From JBLINH01 sp047639165 (lineage in GTDB: Bacteria > Patescibacteriota > Minisyncoccia > Phycocordibacterales > JAACPR01): 20,525 nt of DNA. How positions within the stretch are numbered: the stretch's first letter is position 1; each line of letters starts with the position of its first letter. The position numbers and the translations under genes are program-made. The notes under the pieces were generated by a model, which was given only the letters and a program-made list of their open reading frames with translations, was not told the DNA's origin and did not search any database. The DNA lies in assembly GCA_047639165.1 (NCBI GenBank), contig JBLINH010000014.1, positions 1 to 20,525 on the forward strand. Direction: 5' to 3'. Shown piece by piece: positions 1 through 8,682 of the stretch.

Positions 1-2150
1 TCGGTAGTTGTAGCTGAGAAGAATGTGAAGAACTGATTTCCAAAATCAGTCAGGTTGTCTGCGTCTAGGTAGTATGTTCCCTCTTGTCCGTCGAATGTTC
101 CTGTCCAATCTCCTGTAGCGTTTAGTGTAAGAGCTCCTCCTGAGTTTTGTAGACCTGTACCTGTGAAGTCAGAAATCGTATCACTTCCTAAAGTGATTGA
201 TGTTGTGAATGTTGGTGCAGTACCAAACACAAGTGATCCTGTTCCTGTTTCATCTGCCAGTATTGCGATAAGTTTTGAAGAAGTATCAATCAAACCATTG
301 TGTGTAAGTGTTACGTCAGCAACGATTGAGTTAAGTTCTGAGTATGTATCGATCTCTGTAGATACGATTACATCAGAGTCTAGGTATGACTCGTCTACCG
401 CTGTTCCATTCCATACTCCACTTGATATTGTTCCAATTGATGAAAGGGATGAGTTAACAACAGCTCCTCCTAGTGTAGTAGCGTTTAGGACACTTGTTCC
501 ATTGATCTCGTATGCATCTCCTGTTACAAGATTCAATCCTCCTGTATCGAAAGTAGCTTGTAGTGTTCCACTACCAAGTATCTCGAGGGTATCATCTTCA
601 GAGTCTAGCTTGATACCTGAAGCTCCTGCTCCGTTTGTGATGAAGACAAGGTCTGTTCCATCAAAGAAGATACCAGCATCATTACCTGCTCCTAGTGTTA
701 GTGACCCTGCAGCGTTTTCTGCTGTACCATCTACATCGATATTGAATATTCCTCCTGTAGTGATATTTGAAGTTGCTGCATCAATTGAAACTGTTGCTAG
801 TGCTCCTGTGAAGTTTCCTGTTCCGTTTACGTCTAGTTTGTATGCTGGCGAAGCTGTCCCAATTCCCACATTGTTTGTAGAGAAGTCATACACCAAACCT
901 GAAGTCTCTACAGCAAACCCTCCAGCGAATGTAGATGTGGCAGTGGTTGAGGTTGCAATTACAGTAGCAAACGATGGGGTACTTGTTGCTACAAGGTTTC
1001 CTGTTGAATCAAAGCCAGCTACCATGTCAGCGAATGATGTACTTGCTAGACCTGTTACAGAAAGTACTCCGTTTGTTACAGAGAGTCCTCCTCCTGAAAG
1101 ATCAGTGAAGTAGTCACCTCCTAATCCGAATGTTCCTGATACGTATTGAGTAGTTGAAGTTGCGTTTGTGGTTGTGGCGTTTGTAATGTTTACTTCTGTG
1201 AAGATAGCGTTTGCTGCTGTTAGTGTGCTTTGACCGATATCAATGTTTCCAAAGCTAGAGATTATTGAACCTCCCTCAAGAGCACCGACAGAATCAATGT
1301 TTGTTACATTGTCTTCTATACTTCTGAAGATTCCATTAATCTGATCATCGTATGAATTTACAATCCTCGTAGTTTTATTATTGATGATTGTGTTACCACC
1401 AAGATCAAGTCCATTTCTAAATAGTTCCAATCGAAGACCTAGTTCTTCTTTTGTTACCACATTTTCATTTGAAGAAATTACATTTGTTTGTGTTAAATAT
1501 TTTGTAACTTCAACAACTTGTTTTTTTACAATCACAGTCTCAGGATTGTTTTCGTCTTCTACAATTTCAATTGCATCCGCGATGAGAATTTCTTCTCCAC
1601 ATTCGTTTCCAAAAATTCCTGATATTCCACAGTAGAAGTTGTAAGAGACACTTTTTGAAAAATTATTTAAACCCCCGATAACACCAGCCATAAGTTTCTT
1701 AGAGTTTTCTGAAAAAGCGTTTTGAACTTCTGAAGTTGTCGTAGCGATTGTTGATGTTGCTGTCTTCGCAACACTCTTCAAAAAAGATGATGAAGCATTT
1801 AGAACTGGAGCCTGTAGCAAGAAGACAACTAGTGCGGCTGAAGCTAGAGAGACGGAAACGATTTTCTTAAGATCCTTTAATACAAACTTTATTGTATTAC
1901 TTCGATACTCTTTTGTGATCTCTTTTGAAAGATTACTATTGATCTCAGCTTGATGTTTATTGTTTGCTACAACAAATTTTTGGATTGATTCTTCCTCAAC
2001 AAACCAAGCTCGTCCCATTTTCTTTCCCTCAAGTTTTCCCTCTCGACATAGTCTAGATACGTAGTCAGGAGCATAACCCAAAAGATCACCAGCTTCCTTT
2101 GAAGGTATGTATTTCTTGTTATCCAAATTGACTTCGTTTGATAAGGCCAT
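1..2150 (-). CDS. HTH-headed, membrane-anchored surface fibre protein (C-terminus outside window)
   Basis: The frame is open from an ATG at 2150 to the left edge, giving 716 residues without a stop. Residues 13-60 (YIPSKEAGDLLGY, then VSRLCREGKLEGKK and GRAWFV) read as an excisionase/MerR-like helix-turn-helix with a wing. Residues about 96-112 form one hydrophobic helix after basic residues, so the head should be cytoplasmic and the rest outside. The remainder is Thr/Ser/Gly/Asn-rich and beta-repetitive. It includes the motif NVGIGTASPAYKLDVNG near residues 424-440, which is typical of phage tail-fibre and peptidase-S74-type surface proteins, and short echoes such as LSVTNGVLSVTG. The C-terminus, where an S74 autoprotease domain would sit, is not visible. 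The role in adhesion or host contact is inferred. The overlapping plus-strand open frame at 163-1113 is a shadow of this repetitive gene. Confidence 0.85.
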   Translation of the reverse strand, partial: MALSNEVNLDNKKYIPSKEAGDLLGYAPDYVSRLCREGKLEGKKMGRAWFVEEESIQKFVVANNKHQAEINSNLSKEITKEYRSNTIKFVLKDLKKIVSVSLASAALVVFLLQAPVLNASSSFLKSVAKTATSTIATTTSEVQNAFSENSKKLMAGVIGGLNNFSKSVSYNFYCGISGIFGNECGEEILIADAIEIVEDENNPETVIVKKQVVEVTKYLTQTNVISSNENVVTKEELGLRLELFRNGLDLGGNTIINNKTTRIVNSYDDQINGIFRSIEDNVTNIDSVGALEGGSIISSFGNIDIGQSTLTAANAIFTEVNITNATTTNATSTTQYVSGTFGLGGDYFTDLSGGGLSVTNGVLSVTGLASTSFADMVAGFDSTGNLVATSTPSFATVIATSTTATSTFAGGFAVETSGLVYDFSTNNVGIGTASPAYKLDVNGTGNFTGALATVSIDAATSNITTGGIFNIDVDGTAENAAGSLTLGAGNDAGIFFDGTDLVFITNGAGASGIKLDSEDDTLEILGSGTLQATFDTGGLNLVTGDAYEINGTSVLNATTLGGAVVNSSLSSIGTISSGVWNGTAVDESYLDSDVIVSTEIDTYSELNSIVADVTLTHNGLIDTSSKLIAILADETGTGSLVFGTAPTFTTSITLGSDTISDFTGTGLQNSGGALTLNATGDWTGTFDGQEGTYYLDADNLTDFGNQFFTFFSATTT

Positions 2151-2221
2151 AACTATAATAATTATAACTTTTATAGACCTTATTTTATATATAAAACTTA
2201 TCCAAAATGGGGATAATAAAT

Positions 2222-2270
2222 AAGGATATATCGGCTATACGATATCTTATCGTATAGCCGATATATCCTT
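2222..2270. repeat. Perfect 23-bp inverted repeat with 3-nt centre
   Basis: The left arm (2222-2244, beginning AAGGATATATCGGCTATACG) and right arm (2248-2270) are exact reverse complements around TCT. AT pairs continue outward with one bulged base. It lies about 72 bp upstream of the surface-protein start. The gatB operon already has a terminator 70 bp earlier, and no strong T-run follows the palindrome. It could be an operator, an RNA hairpin in the leader, or a mobile-element remnant. Confidence 0.9.
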
Positions 2271-2338
2271 TATTTAAGCCATTTAATGAAAATAATACTT
2301 TTTATACCCATCTATATTTAAAAGAAAAAAAGAGAGGT

Positions 2339-2363
2339 AAAAAAGAGAGGTTTTTCAACCTCT
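2339..2363 (-). terminator. Intrinsic terminator after gatB
   Basis: On the minus strand AGAGGTT-gaaa-AACCTCT forms a 7-bp stem, followed by C and six T residues. It lies 35 bp past the gatB stop. Confidence 0.8.
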
Positions 2364-2397
2364 ATCCTTCCATGCAAATTTTACCCTTTTTAAGGTA

Positions 2398-3801
2398 TTA
2401 CCCTATCTTCTTAACAAATACCTCCTTTAGTACTTGAGGGTTTGCAGACCCCTTTGTGGCCTTCATTCCCTGTCCTACTAGAAACTGTAATGACGCTTCC
2501 TTACCACCTCTGTAGTCCTCTACAACGGCTTTGTTGTCAGAGATGATTCCATCTACGATCACCTCAAGAGCCCCCACATCAGACTGCTGAGCTAGTCCTT
2601 TATCATCTGCAATCTTCTCAGGGTCTCCATCCTCCTTAACCATGATAGCTAGAATATCTTTAGCACCTCTTGAAGAAATCTTGTTCTCTTGAATCATCTC
2701 AACAAGCTTCTTGAAGTTTGAAACTTCTGGTAGAGACCCTTCATCATTCAGTAACGAAACAAGATCAGACGTAATATAGTTTGATGCGAGCTTGATAAAC
2801 TTCTTGTCTTCTACTCCAACAACAATCTCATCAAAGTATTCTCCAAGAGTCACATTGCTTACAAAAATCTCAGCCATCTTTTCATCAAGTGAAAGTCCGT
2901 TCAAGTACCATCCTTTTTTTTCTCCTGGTAGTGTTGGTAGGTTTTCTTCTAAAGTCTTCAAATCAAAAACTTCATGTAGTTTTAGTTTTGGAAGATCTGG
3001 TTCCGGAAAGTATCGGTAGTCATCAGAACTTTCTTTAAGTCTTTGTGAGAAAGTTTTTTGTTTTGTTTCATTCCATCCTCTCGTCTCTTGGACAATCTCA
3101 TCTCCCCTACCTTCCTCTTGCAGCTTTGTCATCCGAGCTACTTCGAAATTAATAGCACCCTCAACTGCCTTAAAAGAGTTTAGGTTTTTAACCTCCACCT
3201 TTGTACCGAACTCCTCAGTATCTGAAATTGAAATGTTTGCTTCAACTCTCATCTCCCCTTTCTCCATGTTTGCATCTGAAACATTTAAGTATCGTAAAAG
3301 TAATTGGAAGTTCTTTGCGAACTTCACTGCATCTTCAGCGGTATGTATAACAGGCTCTGTTACAAGTTCCATAAGAGGCACACCTGCTCTGTTGTAATCA
3401 ACCAAAGAGAAATCTCCTTTGTCATGCTTACTTGTTCCAGTGTCCTCTTCTAAATGAATTCTTGTTATATCAAACCCATCAACGTTTCCTCCAGAAACGA
3501 TTGGGTATTTGTATTGTGAAATCTGGTATCCCTTTGGTATATCAGGATAGAAATAGTTCTTCCTATCAAACTCTGTAAAGTCTGCTATGTCTCCTCCTAT
3601 AGCTAAACCAACACGTATCACGTGCTCTACAGCTTGTTTGTTAATCACAGGAAGAGTCCCTGGATGCCCCATACAGACAGGACATACATTAACATTTGGT
3701 TTTGTTTCATCGGCATCATTCTTAGAGTTACAAAACATCTTAGTGTTTGTTTTTAGCTCCGCGTGTATCTCAAGACCGATGGTAACTTTATAGGCTTTCA
3801 T
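2398..3801 (-). CDS. gatB: Aspartyl/glutamyl-tRNA(Asn/Gln) amidotransferase subunit B
   Basis: This 467-residue protein is close to the usual GatB length. GatB is the tRNA-binding kinase subunit of GatCAB, which converts misacylated Asp-tRNA(Asn) or Glu-tRNA(Gln) to the amidated form. Diagnostic stretches are GLEIHAELKTNTKMF near the start, CPVCMGHPGTLPV (about 40-52), DRKNYFYPDIPKGYQ (about 79-93), the HLEEDTG motif and LVDYNRAGVPLMELVTEP, with the C-terminal YqeY-like domain ending in VGQGMKATKGSANP. Of the four cysteines of the usual zinc site, three are seen (C24, C40, C43); the partner near residue 26 is Ser. The start is ATG with no SD sequence. An extended -10 box lies 7 nt upstream, so the mRNA may be leaderless. 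gatA and gatC are not in the window. The gene is monocistronic, with terminators on both sides. Confidence 0.97.
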   Translation of the reverse strand: MKAYKVTIGLEIHAELKTNTKMFCNSKNDADETKPNVNVCPVCMGHPGTLPVINKQAVEHVIRVGLAIGGDIADFTEFDRKNYFYPDIPKGYQISQYKYPIVSGGNVDGFDITRIHLEEDTGTSKHDKGDFSLVDYNRAGVPLMELVTEPVIHTAEDAVKFAKNFQLLLRYLNVSDANMEKGEMRVEANISISDTEEFGTKVEVKNLNSFKAVEGAINFEVARMTKLQEEGRGDEIVQETRGWNETKQKTFSQRLKESSDDYRYFPEPDLPKLKLHEVFDLKTLEENLPTLPGEKKGWYLNGLSLDEKMAEIFVSNVTLGEYFDEIVVGVEDKKFIKLASNYITSDLVSLLNDEGSLPEVSNFKKLVEMIQENKISSRGAKDILAIMVKEDGDPEKIADDKGLAQQSDVGALEVIVDGIISDNKAVVEDYRGGKEASLQFLVGQGMKATKGSANPQVLKEVFVKKIG

Positions 3802-3808
3802 AGAGGCT

Positions 3809-3817
3809 ATATTAGCA
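3809..3817 (-). promoter_or_regulatory. Extended -10 promoter element of gatB
   Basis: On the minus strand TGC-TAATAT ends 7 nt before the gatB ATG. The predicted transcript would begin at or within a base of the start codon. No convincing -35 is seen, which is tolerated by extended -10 promoters. Confidence 0.5.
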
Positions 3818-3860
3818 TATCAACACCCCTGGGGGAACATCAAATACACTAGAAAAATGT

Positions 3861-3897
3861 ATTAAAATACCCCTAATATTTTAAATATCAGGGGTAT
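3861..3897 (-). terminator. Terminator of the pilus operon
   Basis: On the minus strand a 14-bp stem, ATACCCCTGATATT paired with AATATTAGGGGTAT, has one U-G wobble and is followed by TTTTAAT. It lies just past the pilC stop. The T-run is modest. Confidence 0.65.
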
Positions 3898-3921
3898 AGA
3901 AACCTTATCTCAAAAGCAATT

Positions 3922-5130
3922 CTAGAAGGCTGTACTGATGTTGTAGATTGGAATCAAGACAGAGGCCAAGAGTGATCCAACACCAAGACCCAACAGAACA
4001 ATCATCAAAGGTTCGATCAAGTCGACAAGTGTATCAATTGCATTCCTAACCTCTCGTCTGTAGAAATCAGCTAAGGTTTCGAGAATCTCCCCAAGGTTAC
4101 CCGTTTCTTCACCAACTTTTATCATCTGTATCAAAATATTCGGAAAGACCTTATGTTTAGAGAAAGCTACAGAAACCGACAATCCCCCCTTAACATCCTC
4201 TAAACTGGCTGTGATAGCCCTTTCATACAGAACATTGTCCACTATACCTGCCGTGTGTTCTAGTGCCTTAATCATTGAAATACCAGACAAAAGCATTGTA
4301 TTTAGGTTATCAGCAATTCTTGAAAGATATAGTTTCTCGTACAAAGTTCCAACGTAGGGAACGCTCATTTTAATTTCATCAATTATTCCATGCCCTGCCG
4401 CGGTTTTTGTGTAACGGTAGAAAAAGAATCCGCCGACAACTACTGAGATGAGCAGGAACACTCCGTAGTTAACAAAGAAGTTTGATAGCCCTATAACAAC
4501 TTTTGTATAGATAGGAATCTCTTGTCCTGAGTCGACTAAGATCTGACTGATCTTAGGAATAACAAAAGTAAGCATCAGTACCATAACTGAAATAAAAGTG
4601 AATACAACAAAAGCTGGATAGATCAAAGCATTCTTAGCTTTCTGAACAATTTCATATGTCCTGTCCAGATAATCTGCAAGGTAGTCTAGAGTCTCTGCTA
4701 GTTTTCCAGATTCTTCACCAGCCTTAACCATGTTTATATAGAAATTTGAGAATACATCAGGATGTTTAGAAAGTGCTGCAGAAATCGTACTACCATTTTG
4801 TAGGTTTTCTGCTACATCCCCTAACTTTCTTCCAAGTTTTGGGTTCTCAGTTTCAGATGCCAACAACCTAAAAACTTTAAGCGCAGAAACCTGAGCATTA
4901 AAAAGAGTGGACATCTGCCTTGATAGGATAACAATGTCTTTGTTTTTAACTCTTTCAAAGAGAGTGATCTCCATATTAAGTCCCCCTGACTTACCTGCTT
5001 CATTAATATCTTTGATAACATACCCTCTTCTTTGAAGTGTACTGATGGCAACATTAACGTTGATAGCTTCAACTGTCCCATCTTGTTGATTGTTTTCCTT
5101 ATCAATTGCTTTGTATATATATAGTGGCAT
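3922..5130 (-). CDS. pilC: Type IV pilus inner-membrane platform protein PilC
   Basis: This 402-residue protein is a normal length for the PilC/GspF family. PilC anchors the assembly and retraction ATPases at the inner membrane. Two T2SSF repeats are visible at about 65-190 and 270-395. Each carries the family signature, GEESGKL at 138-144 and GEETGNL at 340-346. Predicted membrane helices lie near 169-191, 218-238 and 373-395. The N-terminus MPLYIYKAID is characteristic. It is the last gene of the pilus operon, starting 4 nt after the pilT stop and followed by a terminator. No SD sequence is evident, so translation is probably coupled to pilT. Confidence 0.96.
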   Translation of the reverse strand: MPLYIYKAIDKENNQQDGTVEAINVNVAISTLQRRGYVIKDINEAGKSGGLNMEITLFERVKNKDIVILSRQMSTLFNAQVSALKVFRLLASETENPKLGRKLGDVAENLQNGSTISAALSKHPDVFSNFYINMVKAGEESGKLAETLDYLADYLDRTYEIVQKAKNALIYPAFVVFTFISVMVLMLTFVIPKISQILVDSGQEIPIYTKVVIGLSNFFVNYGVFLLISVVVGGFFFYRYTKTAAGHGIIDEIKMSVPYVGTLYEKLYLSRIADNLNTMLLSGISMIKALEHTAGIVDNVLYERAITASLEDVKGGLSVSVAFSKHKVFPNILIQMIKVGEETGNLGEILETLADFYRREVRNAIDTLVDLIEPLMIVLLGLGVGSLLASVLIPIYNISTAF

Positions 5131-5134
5131 GGTT

Positions 5135-6196
5135 TTACATTAACTTCTCAAGAAGTTCTGGATTATGTGAATAAAGATAAGCATTTTCTGGAGTTATCTC
5201 TCCCATTCTTACAAGCTCTGCTAGGGATCTGTTATAGTCCACCATTCCGTCTCCCATTCCTGTTTCAATTACTCTACTAATTTCGTGTATTCTTTTCTCT
5301 CTAATTAGATTAGATACAGCTGTATTGTTTATCAACAATTCGTATGCAGGAATTAGCCCACCGGATATTCTTGGGATCAGTCTTTGTGAAAATATTCCTG
5401 TCAGAGTTCCTGCAAGTTGAATCCTGATTTGATCTTGCTGTTCTGCTGGGAAAGAATCGATGATCCTGTTTATAGTCTGAGGTGCATTATTTGTATGGAG
5501 CGTAGAGAATACTAAGTGCCCTGTCTCAGCAGCAGAAACTGCTGCTGCTATAGTTTCTTTGTCTCTCATCTCACCAACCAAAATAACATTAACATCTTGT
5601 CTGAAAGCTCCAGTCAAACCAGTTTGAAAATCCTTAGTATCCGATGGGACTTCTCTCTGAGTTACAATCGATTTACTTTTTGTATATATATATTCTATAG
5701 GTCTTTCAATGGTCACAATATGTTCTGCTCTCTCATTGTTTATCTGATTAATTATCGCAGCTAGAGTAGTACTTTTTCCTACACCAACAGGCCCAACAGC
5801 CAAGAAGAACCCCTGTTTCTTTCTACCGAACATTTCCAAAGACTGGGGAAGATTTAGTTCTTGAAGTGTTCTTATCTTTTGTGGAATTACCCTGAGTACG
5901 ATTCCTACTGTTCCCGATTTTATAAAAGCACTCCCCCTGAATCTAGTTCCATCACCATATTGATATGCGAAATCAAGTTCATTGTTTTCTTTAAATTCTG
6001 TATAAAGTTCAGACGTTATTAATTCATTCAGTAAACCTCTAACTGTTTTATCATCCAAGACTTCTTTATTAACCAAAGGAATTAGTTCCTCATTTATTCT
6101 AAGTGTTGGATGATCCCCCTCTGAAAGGTGAATATCAGAACCAGCCTGTGTGATGACTGTTTGCATTAAATCTTTTAGTTCTTGTTTGTGGTCCAT
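5135..6196 (-). CDS. pilT: Type IV pilus retraction ATPase PilT
   Basis: This 353-residue AAA+ secretion ATPase powers pilus retraction and twitching motility. Visible motifs are Walker A GPVGVGKS (135-142), an Asp box around TIERPIEYI (162-170), Walker B NVILVGEMRD (203-212), and a His box around TGHLVFSTLHTNNA (225-238). SNLIREKRIHE (295-305) corresponds to the PilT AIRNLIRE signature and argues for PilT rather than PilB. Walker A has Val at the third and fifth positions where PilT usually has Thr and Ser, but the GxxxxGKS core is intact. The ATG lies 1 nt after the response-regulator stop, so the two are almost certainly co-translated. PilT directly precedes pilC. Confidence 0.96.
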   Translation of the reverse strand: MDHKQELKDLMQTVITQAGSDIHLSEGDHPTLRINEELIPLVNKEVLDDKTVRGLLNELITSELYTEFKENNELDFAYQYGDGTRFRGSAFIKSGTVGIVLRVIPQKIRTLQELNLPQSLEMFGRKKQGFFLAVGPVGVGKSTTLAAIINQINNERAEHIVTIERPIEYIYTKSKSIVTQREVPSDTKDFQTGLTGAFRQDVNVILVGEMRDKETIAAAVSAAETGHLVFSTLHTNNAPQTINRIIDSFPAEQQDQIRIQLAGTLTGIFSQRLIPRISGGLIPAYELLINNTAVSNLIREKRIHEISRVIETGMGDGMVDYNRSLAELVRMGEITPENAYLYSHNPELLEKLM

Positions 6197-6197
6197 A

Positions 6198-6581
6198 TTA
6201 TTCGAGGATTTTCTTTACTTTATCTACAACCTCAGTAGGTGTTGATTCTGCCTTAATCACATACCCATCTATATTATACTTCTCTGCTTCCTCTATCTCG
6301 CTGTTTTGACTTTGATTACTCAGAACAAGTATTTTTGAATCTTTTGAGAGTTCTTCTTCCCGTATTTTTTTCAAAAGTCCTATACCTCCGTCTCCTGGCA
6401 TAACCATATCCATTACTAAAATGTTTGGATTAGCACCATCTCTTAATTGATCTAAACATTCATCAGTACTTGAAACTTTCATAACTTCAAATCCTTGAGA
6501 TTCAAACTTCATTGAATACATATCGATCAGTAGGTGGTCATCGTCTAAAATCATTACTTTAATCTTTTTCTCATCTGACAT
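6198..6581 (-). CDS. Stand-alone response regulator receiver protein
   Basis: With ATG at 6581 this is 127 residues, a bare CheY-type receiver domain with no output domain. The active site is complete: acidic pocket DDD at 13-15, phosphoacceptor D58 in VMDMVMPG, S89 in the Ser/Thr position, and K110 in GYVIK. A TTG at 6617 would extend it into the 3' end of pilB and add 12 residues. ATG is preferred because the receiver fold begins just after it. It lies between pilB (13 nt gap) and pilT (1 nt gap), so it probably regulates the pilus motors by protein contact. No histidine kinase is in the window. Confidence 0.9.
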   Translation of the reverse strand: MSDEKKIKVMILDDDHLLIDMYSMKFESQGFEVMKVSSTDECLDQLRDGANPNILVMDMVMPGDGGIGLLKKIREEELSKDSKILVLSNQSQNSEIEEAEKYNIDGYVIKAESTPTEVVDKVKKILE

Positions 6582-6594
6582 ATCTGTACTTGTA

Positions 6595-8310
6595 TTATAA
6601 CTTATTAACTTCCTCAAACGGAATTGTTTTTTCCAAAGCCTTGATAAGTGAATGTTCTTTCATCGTGATCATTCCCTTTGTTCTAGCAACATCATATATT
6701 TTTGATTCAACAGGTGATTCCAAAATAACGTTCTCCATTTCACGATCCATTTCATACATCTCAAACACAGCCTCTCGTCCTCGTGTTCCATTTGGACATT
6801 CAGCGGTTGGTGATATTTTCATAATCTCAGTTCCTTTAGGAATTCTATCCCTATATTCTGCTGGCAAATCAGCAAACTGCTTATCGATCATAGCTTTTAT
6901 ACTTCCATCAATTGCTTGGGGTGTTCCTGAACCCGGACAGATCTTTCTAACAAGTCTTTGTGCAATCCCCAAAACAAGTGTTGGTGGTATAAGGAAAGGA
7001 TCTACTCCCATATCTACCAATCTAGGAACGATACCAGCAGCTGTGTTGGTGTGAATTGTTGAAAGAACAAGGTGGCCCGTAAGAGAAGCTTGGATAGCAA
7101 GAGCTGCCGTTTCAGCATCTCGAATCTCTCCAACCATGATTACGTCAGGGTCCTGCCTAAGTGAAGTCCTAAGTCCATTAGCAAACGTATATTGAATATC
7201 AGGTCTAACCTGAGATTGAGAAACCCCTGGAATACTGTACTCAACAGGATCTTCCAGAGAAAGAACGTTTAGCTTCTCCTTATCAATCTCTTTCAAGATT
7301 GAATACAGTGTTGTTGTTTTTCCAGATCCTGTTGGGCCTGAAACAAGAATAAGTCCATATGTTTTTTTAATAGCGTTCTTAACCATTGCCAAATATTCTG
7401 GACTTAGTCCGATCTCTTCAATACTCTTTACACCTTTCTCTTGGTCCAAGATTCTCATCACGACTTTCTCACCGAAGTACGATGGGAAAGTTGAAACTCG
7501 AAAATCGACTTTTCTTTTTTCAATTCGTGCAGAGAACCTTCCGTCTTGAGGTTTTCTCTTCTCATCAAGACGCATCTTGGAAAGAATTTTTATTCTAGCT
7601 ACAACAGCAGGATGGACTTTAATAGGAAGGACCAAACTTGTATTCAAAACACCATCAACTCGAAACCTAACTCTAACCTTATTTCTAAGTGGTTCTATGT
7701 GAACGTCCGATGAATTTCCTTCAACGGCATACCTTAAGATTGTAGCCACAATCTTAGTAACAGGAGCATCTTCGATAATTTGAGTACCTTTTTTCGCAGT
7801 AGGCTTTGTCTGTTGTTTCTTTATTTCAATTTCTTCATCGGAAAGCTCACTATCAAGTTCTGTCAGGGCTTTTGTAACCTGACCTGACAAACCCTTATAC
7901 ACTCCTATAATTTTCTCAAAGTCATGCTGAGAGATTAGAAAGAAATTAAAAGGTAAGTTCTCTTTTGATGACAAGAAGTTAAGAGCGTCTCTCGCTTGCA
8001 TGTTATCAGGATCAACCAAACCAACATGAAGTGCCCCATCAACAAGTTCGATAGGAGCTATTTTGTAGTGGCGAGCAGACTCTTCAGGAATGAACTTTAA
8101 AATATCAAAAGATACATCAATACCATCTAAACTTTTTAAAGGGAGACCACTAAACTCAGCTTTGTATTTCAAAAAATCTTCTGTGGGTACTCCCCTTTTA
8201 GATAAGATATCTTCAACTGAAACACCTGAGGTTCTTACCTCGTTAGTTATAGAAGTTACATCTTCATTACTAAGTATTTTTTTGTCAGCTAGAAATTGAA
8301 GTATATTCAT
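6595..8310 (-). CDS. pilB: Type IV pilus assembly ATPase PilB
   Basis: This 571-residue GspE/PilB ATPase drives pilin polymerisation. An N-terminal MshEN/T2SSE-N domain (about 1-150) precedes the ATPase core. Walker A is GPTGSGKTT (325-333), the Asp box is SLEDPVEY (351-358), Walker B is DVIMVGEIRD (389-398), and the His box is GHLVLSTIHTN (412-422). The zinc-ribbon region that normally carries two CxxC pairs keeps only C458 (ICPGSG) and C505 (ECPNGT), so zinc binding may be lost. The ATG is preceded by AGGTGA six nucleotides upstream, one of the few SD-like sites here. It follows the PilP-like gene after 46 bp. Confidence 0.97.
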   Translation of the reverse strand: MNILQFLADKKILSNEDVTSITNEVRTSGVSVEDILSKRGVPTEDFLKYKAEFSGLPLKSLDGIDVSFDILKFIPEESARHYKIAPIELVDGALHVGLVDPDNMQARDALNFLSSKENLPFNFFLISQHDFEKIIGVYKGLSGQVTKALTELDSELSDEEIEIKKQQTKPTAKKGTQIIEDAPVTKIVATILRYAVEGNSSDVHIEPLRNKVRVRFRVDGVLNTSLVLPIKVHPAVVARIKILSKMRLDEKRKPQDGRFSARIEKRKVDFRVSTFPSYFGEKVVMRILDQEKGVKSIEEIGLSPEYLAMVKNAIKKTYGLILVSGPTGSGKTTTLYSILKEIDKEKLNVLSLEDPVEYSIPGVSQSQVRPDIQYTFANGLRTSLRQDPDVIMVGEIRDAETAALAIQASLTGHLVLSTIHTNTAAGIVPRLVDMGVDPFLIPPTLVLGIAQRLVRKICPGSGTPQAIDGSIKAMIDKQFADLPAEYRDRIPKGTEIMKISPTAECPNGTRGREAVFEMYEMDREMENVILESPVESKIYDVARTKGMITMKEHSLIKALEKTIPFEEVNKL

Positions 8311-8356
8311 AGACTTTCACCTATTATCGCAGAAAATATTAGTTTCGTCAGTAGTA

Positions 8357-8674
8357 TTAAAGAGCTTCGTTAACACCAAGAGGTGCAAATGGATTTATCC
8401 TACCGACAGGTTCCTTGGGAATCTCTTGACTCCTATCAACCAAACTTCGATAGGTACTGCTTTCGAAAATACCACTATCTAGATCGATAGAATTTACATT
8501 GTTAAGTGCACCACTAATCTCAGCACCGAGAATATCCTCTGCGCTCTTGTCTGAAGTCAGTGAGCTAGACACGAGTCCTAAACCGTCTTCTTCCTTAAGG
8601 AAGATAGTATAACCAAAGAACAGTATAACTACTACTACGACTGGGATTATTATTTTTTTGATACTTGCTAACAT
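8357..8674 (-). CDS. PilP-like small membrane protein of the pilus operon
   Basis: With ATG at 8674 this is 105 residues. A TTG at 8695 could add 7 residues but overlaps the pilO stop. It has one N-terminal membrane helix (about 8-25) and then a variable linker. The C-terminal block contains YRSLVDRSQEIP, EPVGRINPFAPLG. The NPFAPL ending recalls the DPF..L motif of PilP lipoproteins, but no lipobox cysteine is visible. Position after pilM-N-O and before pilB supports a PilP-like alignment-complex role. The assignment rests on position and this short motif, not on full-length similarity. Confidence 0.75.
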   Translation of the reverse strand: MLASIKKIIIPVVVVVILFFGYTIFLKEEDGLGLVSSSLTSDKSAEDILGAEISGALNNVNSIDLDSGIFESSTYRSLVDRSQEIPKEPVGRINPFAPLGVNEAL

Positions 8675-8682
8675 ATATTTTT

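Noticed and set aside
163..1113. Long plus-strand open frame of 316 codons
   Set aside because: It lies opposite the surface-fibre gene. Its Ser/Val/Pro-rich product mirrors the repeat composition of the true minus-strand gene, which has an HTH, a membrane helix and known fibre motifs.
6590..7054. Plus-strand open frame of 154 codons
   Set aside because: It is antisense to the conserved C-terminal part of pilB and shows no family motif.
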